This document shows positions 59,328 through 64,000 of a stretch of DNA of 64,000 nt, piece by piece. The notes beneath the pieces were generated by a model. The model was not told the DNA's origin. It searched no databases and saw only the letters and a list, made by a program, of their open reading frames with translations. Each line of letters opens with the position of its first letter. Within the stretch, counting starts at the first letter, position 1. Source of the DNA: JACCYU01 sp050740315 (GTDB lineage: Bacteria > Pseudomonadota > Gammaproteobacteria > JACCYU01); NCBI GenBank assembly GCA_050740315.1, contig JBOIDC010000010.1, positions 3,352 to 67,351 of the forward strand. The letters are read 5' to 3'. Position numbers and translations under genes: made by a program.

Positions 59328-59532
59328 AACTTTTCTTCGCGTTGTGTGCCCGAGCTCTTGGTAGCACTTGAATTATGAATCAGCTACTGATGCGCCGTTG
59401 GACGCGCGCCACAACCGCTTACCATCGATAGCCGACGCCGGGGGAAACTCCGCGCGCCGTAGATGCCTCAATACCATAGGTGATTATTCTCCCATAGCGA
59501 AGTCCTACGGATTCCCCGGGCGTAAACGGCTA

Positions 59533-59574
59533 TCAGCAGCAAAGCTTGCCAAAATAACGATCGGTCTTGTCCAT
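59533..59574 (-). CDS. possible 13-residue peptide with strong ribosome site
   Basis: TAAGGAGAT stands 4 bases before an ATG that opens MDKTDRYFGKLCC and ends in two successive stops. The ribosome site is as strong as that of the glycosylase gene nearby. It could be a leader peptide, a small peptide gene or the relic of a longer gene cut by a stop. No homologue is known to me. Confidence 0.35.
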   Translation of the reverse strand: MDKTDRYFGKLCC

Positions 59575-59664
59575 TTAATCTCCTTATCGTTCAGTACATT
59601 CCCGGGATGCATGAGAACGCCTTTTAGGCCCATCTTCCGTTAGCTACCTACGTCTTAGCGTTTA

Positions 59665-59693
59665 GCAAGAAAGGGCCAGCATGAAGCTGGCCC
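59665..59693 (-). terminator. rho-independent terminator of the glycosylase operon
   Basis: GGGCCAGC and GCTGGCCC form a perfect 8-bp stem with the 5-base loop ATGAA. On the minus strand it is followed by TTTCTT. It lies 50 bases after the glycosylase gene stop. Confidence 0.82.
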
Positions 59694-59742
59694 AACACTC
59701 GCACACTCACTACAGAGACAGCACTAAATCAGCGTCACGGCC

Positions 59743-60519
59743 TTAGAGCGCGGCGACAGCGCTACATAGAAACTCTCGTGCTCGATCAAGTTTTTCCGCA
59801 TTGGTCTTTGATGAGAGCCCTTCACGACACTTACGGCCGACCAGATAGGCGACCCGCTCCGCGTTCGCGCCGCTCGGATGAGGCATTCCAGCCAGTACAC
59901 GCGAAGTATCGAGGTGGCGCTCACGCATCGCATATAACACGGCCTCCTCTGCGGCTGGGCCAAGCGGAACTATGGCGGCTTTCGGCAGAGCGGCAAGCTC
60001 GCTGCCCAATATCTCACGCGCGGTACGCTGGAGCATCGATGACCGCCTGAGCTTTACCTGGCAGTTGTAATTGACGCCGCGGTAAAAAACGGGGTTTCGG
60101 AACGCTGAAGTCGTGTGCAGCAGGGTAGAGTCCAGCTCGAAGAGCTCACGAGCCGCGCTTAGACCCAGCCATTTCGTGAGTCCAATGAAGTCGATCATCT
60201 CGACCAAATTGGCGCGCATTGGCCCGCAAAAGCTGGCGCTGCGCTTGGCCTGCCGAGCTGCTTCTTCAGATGACAGTCCCTCTAGCAGCGCCCGGCGCGC
60301 CGTAAGAATCGCGTCAACGGCCTGCGTACGGCCTGGTGTGATACCAACGATCACCAGACGCGCATCTCGATGTATATAGTCGAAAGGCGCGTAGTAGACC
60401 TCCAGCGGATCTTCCGCCTCAATTCTTAGCGCAGACGGCAACGGCTTCGCGGATGAAATATCGCGATCGTTCAGCGCCAGGATCGTATCAACCCAAGTGT
60501 TTATATTGTACGTGTTCAT
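59743..60519 (-). CDS. uracil-DNA glycosylase superfamily protein, atypical
   Basis: This 258-aa protein carries the two landmarks of the UDG fold: LVIVGITPGRTQ (motif I, GITPG at 59-63) and GMPHPSGANAER (motif II, 211-222), with VPLGPAAEEAVLYAM between. Motif I resembles the GINPG of MUG/TDG, but Thr replaces the catalytic Asn, so its chemistry or base target may differ. The ribosome site AAAGGAGATAAAAATG is near ideal. It is the second gene of an operon, 30 bases after the HTH/B3-like gene. No Fe-S cysteines typical of family 4 are present. The substrate is unknown. Confidence 0.72.
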   Translation of the reverse strand: MNTYNINTWVDTILALNDRDISSAKPLPSALRIEAEDPLEVYYAPFDYIHRDARLVIVGITPGRTQAVDAILTARRALLEGLSSEEAARQAKRSASFCGPMRANLVEMIDFIGLTKWLGLSAARELFELDSTLLHTTSAFRNPVFYRGVNYNCQVKLRRSSMLQRTAREILGSELAALPKAAIVPLGPAAEEAVLYAMRERHLDTSRVLAGMPHPSGANAERVAYLVGRKCREGLSSKTNAEKLDRAREFLCSAVAAL

Positions 60520-60549
60520 TTTTATCTCCTTTCAAAGTGTTTCCATGGT

Positions 60550-61434
60550 TTAACCGCGGGCGGGATACAAGTGATACTTGTAGTCGTCGACCCGTTCGAT
60601 TACGACGCGGTCGCCAGCGACAAAATGGTGGCGCTTGAAGAACTCGGCGAGCCAGCCGCGGCTACGGAAGATCTTTTTGTCGCCAGCGATATCTGTCACG
60701 ACAGGCTCATCGAACCCGTAGTCCACGGTCATTTCGCGCGCCGCGCGCTCAGCTTTATTTTTTCCCCCGATCACATCGTCTGGAAATAAATGCATCACAC
60801 TTTCAAGATACAAATGAGCGTTGCGCAGATTTCCATCGGTTAGTTCGATTGTTGCAAGTCTAATTTCAGCCGGCTGCTTGCTTCCGTGAACCTTAAAATG
60901 CGTTGCTTGGAAATTGCGGCGATTCGAAAGCCACGCACTCGCCTCATCCGGCTCTATAAACACCTGATTACCGGATTTTTTCGTCTTGAATTCGTTCTTG
61001 CTCGCGGCGTTTCTGACCGAGCGCTCGTCAAGCCGGGCCAGGAGAGCGAGCTCGCGTATGGTGAGGTCATCCTCGTTGGAATCGAGTTTCCAGCGCGCGA
61101 TAGCAACGTCTAGTACCTGCTGGCAGAACTCAGGGGTAGCATGCATAAGCGGTGACTGGCTAATGCCACTGACGAAGTCGTCCAGCTCGTGCAGCCAGTC
61201 GATTTCGTTACCATCCCCGACCGCCTCTACGGCGTACCCGTAAAGATGCATAAGGGTGTGATGGATTGGGAAATGAGTTACCTCGACTTGTGCGTCTTCC
61301 CAGTCATCCGGCATCTCTTTTACTCCGAGCATCGCGGCGCCAGCACCTTGACCAAAATGCGTATCGGCAATATTCGCGGCGCCCCGGATTAACTTCTCAA
61401 GCTCTCTCTCAACCTGTTTACGTGTAACGTTCAT
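60550..61434 (-). CDS. HTH protein with probable C-terminal B3/EcoRII-N-like DNA-binding domain
   Basis: Of this 294-aa protein, residues 1-115 are helical and unrecognised. Residues 124-172 (LTIRELALLARLDERSVRNAASKN through EASAWLSNRR) form a helix-turn-helix of the excisionase type. Residues about 215-292 read HLFPDDVIGGKN, then KKIFRSRGWLAEFFKRHHFVAGDRVVIERVDDYKYHLYP. The GW-x-x-F and L-x-x-GD-x-v-x-F/I patterns are those of plant B3 and EcoRII-N domains. It heads a two-gene operon with a UDG-like protein and may target it or regulate the promoter. This is inference from pattern. Confidence 0.65.
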   Translation of the reverse strand: MNVTRKQVERELEKLIRGAANIADTHFGQGAGAAMLGVKEMPDDWEDAQVEVTHFPIHHTLMHLYGYAVEAVGDGNEIDWLHELDDFVSGISQSPLMHATPEFCQQVLDVAIARWKLDSNEDDLTIRELALLARLDERSVRNAASKNEFKTKKSGNQVFIEPDEASAWLSNRRNFQATHFKVHGSKQPAEIRLATIELTDGNLRNAHLYLESVMHLFPDDVIGGKNKAERAAREMTVDYGFDEPVVTDIAGDKKIFRSRGWLAEFFKRHHFVAGDRVVIERVDDYKYHLYPARG

Positions 61435-61453
61435 ATCATTTATCCATGATGTA

Positions 61454-61473
61454 TGTGAATCACAATATTCACA
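61454..61473. promoter_or_regulatory. palindromic operator over the operon start site
   Basis: TGTGAAT (61454-61460) and ATTCACA (61467-61473) form a 7-bp inverted repeat with a 6-base spacer. It covers roughly +1 to +20 of the predicted transcript, a repressor position, so the HTH protein may control its own synthesis here. Confidence 0.5.
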
Positions 61474-61480
61474 GAAGCGA

Positions 61481-61510
61481 ACGATACGCTACGTATATGA
61501 TGTCTGTCAA
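61481..61510 (-). promoter_or_regulatory. sigma-70 promoter of the HTH/glycosylase operon
   Basis: On the minus strand a perfect TTGACA (61510-61505) is followed after 18 bases by TATCGT (61486-61481). The start point is predicted near 61474, about 40 bases upstream of the first ATG. Confidence 0.6.
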
Positions 61511-61518
61511 TAGATATA

Positions 61519-61545
61519 CATCACATAATTGTGATGCTGGTCACA
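61519..61545. promoter_or_regulatory. CRP-type site and adjoining palindrome
   Basis: TGTGA-TGCTGG-TCACA (61530-61545) matches the CRP/Vfr core TGTGA-N6-TCACA exactly. Its centre is about 62-64 bases upstream of the predicted start, the class I activator position. The overlapping CATCACATAATTGTGATG (61519-61536) is a perfect 7+4+7 palindrome. Confidence 0.55.
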
Positions 61546-61861
61546 AGGGCTCCTTAGCGTAAATGACAGCTACAACTCGTCGGCAAACCAATAAAAAGTA
61601 TTCCTAAGGATTCGCACCGAAGTTGAGCAATTAATTATGGCGTGGCAGCCGTACGCTGGCGTTGCTGTTCAACCCACGTCAGAAAAGACAAAAGGATGAT
61701 TCGGTGGAGATGTATAAATGGGTATCGACGATCACCCGATCGAACATGGCTGCTTTCATGCGCACGCAATTGAGGCCTAGAGAGCTAGCGGAAACTGTCG
61801 CGCTTCGTTCTTAAGACGATTATTTAAGTCCGCGTTCGTCGGTTCACTCTTATGGAGTCTT

Positions 61862-63619
61862 TCAGCTCTTTTCCCGTCCGGGATCTCGTTGCCTCCGCCC
61901 TGCCGGCATCAACTTGAGCCCGACTTTCGATATCTTCGCGCCGTCCATTTCCCGCACCACCAGTTGGACATCGGCCAGCGCCACCGCGTCGCCGACCACG
62001 GCGCGGCCCGAGAACGCAGCCGACAGATATTCGGCAAGAGTCAGCCGCGCGGCGTGGGGCGGTGCCTCGAAGTTGTAGGCGGCGGCCAGGTCGCCGACCT
62101 TGGCGTCGGCGTCCAGCACGAATTCGCCGAAGAAGCGGCGTTCGCTTAAGCGTTCGGGCGCACGCGACGTGACAAACACGCGATCCAGCAGCGGCAGATC
62201 TTCGGGTTTGGCGATCAGGTAGGCGCGATCGCCGGCCTGCATTGCCACCGCCTGATCCGTGCGCAGCGCGCGCTGACCGCGCAATATCGTCGCGAGCTGC
62301 ACGCCGTCGGGCAACGGTAGATCGTCTGCGGGCCGCGCCAGCGCGGGGCTATCCGCGGCGACCTTGTAACCGACCAGCTCGAAATCGGATTGTCCGGGTA
62401 CGTCCAGCTCCACTCTTTGCACCACTTCAGAAGTCGCCGGCACTTCCAGACGCAGCCAGCGCGCGACCGGCGCCACACTCCAGCCCTGCACCAGCAGCGA
62501 CACGAGCACCACGAAGAACGCCACGTTGAAATAGAGCGTCGCATGGTCGAGCTCGGCCAGCAGCGGGAACAGCGCGAGCACGATAGGCACCGCGCCGCGC
62601 AAGCCCACCCAGCTGATGAACACCTGCTCGCGCCACGGAAACCGGAATGGCGCCAGCGAGATCAGCACTGCCAGCGGGCGCGCGATTAAAATGAGCACGG
62701 CGGCGACCAGCAGAGCCTGCCAGGCAATCGGCAACAGCGCCGAGGGGGTCACCAGCAGCCCCAGCATCAGAAACATGCCGATCTGGCTGAGCCACGCCAT
62801 GCCGTCGTGAAACCGCTCGATATTGTTGGCGGCCTGCAGACGGCGGTTGCCGAGCACCAGGCCCGCGAGATAAATCGCCAGAAAACCGCTGCCGCCAATC
62901 ACAGCGGCGCAGCCGTAGACGCCCAGAGCGCCGGACAACGCCAGCAACGGGTAGAGGCCGCCGGTCAATGGCAGGCGATTGATGAGCCTGACCAGCAGGC
63001 GGCCGCCGACCAAGCCAAAAGCGGCCCCCAACCCCATCTGCATGATGAATTCCTGCGCAAGCGTCCAACTCAAGATACCTTGGTCCATCAACAGCACCTC
63101 AATCAGTGCGATGGTCAGGAATATGGCCATCGGGTCATTGCTGCCCGACTCGATCTCCAGAGTCGCGCCGACTCTTTGTTTAATCCCCAGATCGTGGGCG
63201 CGCAGCAACGCGAATACCGCCGCGGCGTCGGTCGAACCCACGATAGCTCCCACCAGCAGGCCTTCCAGCCAGTTCAAATCAAAAATCCACGCTGCGAAGA
63301 CGCCGGTGATGGCCGCGGTAAGAATCACGCCGGCCGTCGCCAGCGCCGCCGCTGGCCATAAGGCGACACGAAATACCGAGACCTTGGTGCGCAGGCCGCC
63401 ATCGAACAGGATGATCGCAAGCGCCATGCTGCCGAACAGGTGCGCGCTCTGCACGTCGCTGAAGTGGATGCCGCCGGGGCCGTCCTCGCCCGCCAGCATG
63501 CCCAGCCCCAGAAACATCAGCAGCACCGGCATCCCCAGCCGGTACGAAACCACGCTCGCCAGGATGCTGACCAGAAACAGCAGCCCGGCGATCAGGATGA
63601 TCTGATTGGTAAGTTCCAC
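61862..63619 (-). CDS. nhaP2: CPA1-type K+/H+ antiporter (NhaP2/CvrA-like)
   Basis: This 585-aa inner-membrane protein exports K+ (or Na+) in exchange for protons. About 12-13 helices include MFLGLGMLAGEDGPGGIHF, AIILFDGGLRTK and the ion-site region AIVGSTDAAAVFALLRAHDLG, followed by LEIESGSNDPMAIFLTIALIE with the conserved ND. The cytoplasmic tail has a TrkA-C/RCK-C domain (ELVGYKVAADSPALARPADDLPLPDGVQLATILRG) and a CorC/HlyC-like end. The length fits CvrA. Confidence 0.92.
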   Translation of the reverse strand: MELTNQIILIAGLLFLVSILASVVSYRLGMPVLLMFLGLGMLAGEDGPGGIHFSDVQSAHLFGSMALAIILFDGGLRTKVSVFRVALWPAAALATAGVILTAAITGVFAAWIFDLNWLEGLLVGAIVGSTDAAAVFALLRAHDLGIKQRVGATLEIESGSNDPMAIFLTIALIEVLLMDQGILSWTLAQEFIMQMGLGAAFGLVGGRLLVRLINRLPLTGGLYPLLALSGALGVYGCAAVIGGSGFLAIYLAGLVLGNRRLQAANNIERFHDGMAWLSQIGMFLMLGLLVTPSALLPIAWQALLVAAVLILIARPLAVLISLAPFRFPWREQVFISWVGLRGAVPIVLALFPLLAELDHATLYFNVAFFVVLVSLLVQGWSVAPVARWLRLEVPATSEVVQRVELDVPGQSDFELVGYKVAADSPALARPADDLPLPDGVQLATILRGQRALRTDQAVAMQAGDRAYLIAKPEDLPLLDRVFVTSRAPERLSERRFFGEFVLDADAKVGDLAAAYNFEAPPHAARLTLAEYLSAAFSGRAVVGDAVALADVQLVVREMDGAKISKVGLKLMPAGRRQRDPGREKS

Positions 63620-63691
63620 GAAGGCGAATAGGGGCTGGGAAAGGTCAACTGGCGTGCACGGGCTTGCGCCGGCACCTGCCGCGCCGGCCGA

Positions 63692-64000
63692 CTAGTCTTC
63701 TTCGCACCGCGGCGCGCGCTCCGCGCGGCCCGTCTGGATGCCCAGGTGCAGCGCCGCCTTGGCCATCAGGTGCGCGCTGACCGGCGCGGTGATAAACAGA
63801 AACAGCGCGATCAGCAGCTCGCGGATGCTCGGCGTGCGCGCTTGCGCGCTGAAGTGCAGCATCGAAGCGACCAACGTGCCGCCGACACCCAGGGTGGTGG
63901 CCTTGGTCGGGCCGTGCAGCCGGCTGAAAAAATCCGGCAGTCGCGTCAGGCCAATCGAGCCGATCAGCGTAAACGCCGCGCCGATCAACACGCACAGGGA
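63692..64000 (-). CDS. mnhG: Na+/H+ antiporter subunit G, Mrp/Pha type (partial at window edge)
   Basis: The visible part encodes about 103 residues. The subunit G signature is AFTLIGSIGLTRLPDFFSRLHGPTKATTLGVGGTLVASML, and TAPVSAHLMAKAALHLG follows. The frame stays open to the window edge, so the start codon may lie outside. MrpG is a small membrane subunit of the multi-subunit cation/proton antiporter. The other mrp/pha genes would be expected beyond the right edge. It precedes the CPA1 antiporter gene on the same strand. Confidence 0.85.
   Translation of the reverse strand, partial: SLCVLIGAAFTLIGSIGLTRLPDFFSRLHGPTKATTLGVGGTLVASMLHFSAQARTPSIRELLIALFLFITAPVSAHLMAKAALHLGIQTGRAERAPRCEED

Larger units (their letters stand above)
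59328..59742. other. gap between the MFS gene and the glycosylase operon
   Basis: These 415 bases contain the terminator of the glycosylase operon and a 13-codon frame with a strong ribosome site, both listed separately. The rest, 59328-59530, must hold the promoter of the MFS gene, but no clear boxes were found. Confidence 0.4.
61435..61861. other. AT-rich control region upstream of the HTH/glycosylase operon
   Basis: These 427 bases are clearly AT-richer than the surroundings. The first 110 hold the promoter, operator and CRP-like site described separately. Beyond 61560 short frames exist, for example 34 codons from 61710 with a poor ribosome site, but none is convincing. The antiporter gene ends at 61862. 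Confidence 0.5.

Noticed and set aside
61710..61817. 34-codon plus frame in the AT-rich control region
   Set aside because: The purine run GGTGGAG touches the start codon, so spacing is wrong, and the sequence resembles nothing known.

Overview
The window is high-GC bacterial chromosome, most likely from a non-enteric gammaproteobacterium. The main clue is gene order. A minor-pilin operon (fimT-pilV-pilW-pilX-pilY1-pilY2-pilE) faces ispH-lspA-ileS-ribF-murJ, followed by rpsT, proB-obgE-rpmA-rplU, ispB and tRNA-Pro. This is close to the Pseudomonas order, but the small FKBP gene often found between ispH and lspA is missing. The gmk-rpoZ-spoT-ridA-recG run is also typical of gammaproteobacteria. 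I saw no rRNA, CRISPR array or intact transposase.

Layout. 0-2 kb: a relic of a RelE/ParE toxin, then an HD-GYP c-di-GMP phosphodiesterase. 2-10 kb: type IV pilus minor pilins and the PilY1 adhesin. 10-21 kb: housekeeping genes for isoprenoids, lipoprotein processing, isoleucine charging, FAD, lipid II flipping, ribosomal proteins, proline, the ribosome GTPase and octaprenyl diphosphate. 21-28 kb: tRNA-Pro(CGG), a small membrane protein, gmk-rpoZ-spoT-ridA-recG. 28-37 kb: endonuclease V, DoxX, a glyoxalase-fold protein, a Rieske/ABC-2 exporter operon, a secreted metallophosphoesterase, a PH-domain membrane pair, a gamma-glutamyltransferase and a GGDEF cyclase.

37-53 kb, minus strand: a nitrate assimilation regulon made of a FAD reductase, NasA, a NirA-type nitrite reductase, an Fe-S/FNR electron-transfer flavoprotein, the NarK transporter and a porin. 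Near-perfect sigma-54 promoters (TGGCAC-N5-TTGC) precede both the FAD reductase and the narK leader gene, so both halves look nitrogen-controlled. Between the halves lies a probable island of about 5 kb with a decayed PLD-SNF2 helicase, an excisionase-type HTH protein, an unknown 393-aa protein and a TacA/TacT toxin-antitoxin pair.

53-59 kb: an unknown 468-aa protein, a DUF433/DUF5615 toxin-antitoxin-like pair, recQ and an MFS transporter. 59.5-61.6 kb: the most unusual unit, an isolated two-gene operon. It encodes an HTH protein with a probable B3/EcoRII-N-like DNA-binding end and a uracil-DNA-glycosylase-superfamily protein with an atypical motif I. Its promoter overlaps a palindromic operator and has a CRP-type site upstream, and a rho-independent terminator closes it. 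I propose it as a candidate undescribed DNA-modification or defence system. 61.9-64 kb: a CPA1 K+/H+ antiporter and the partial gene for an Mrp-type subunit G.
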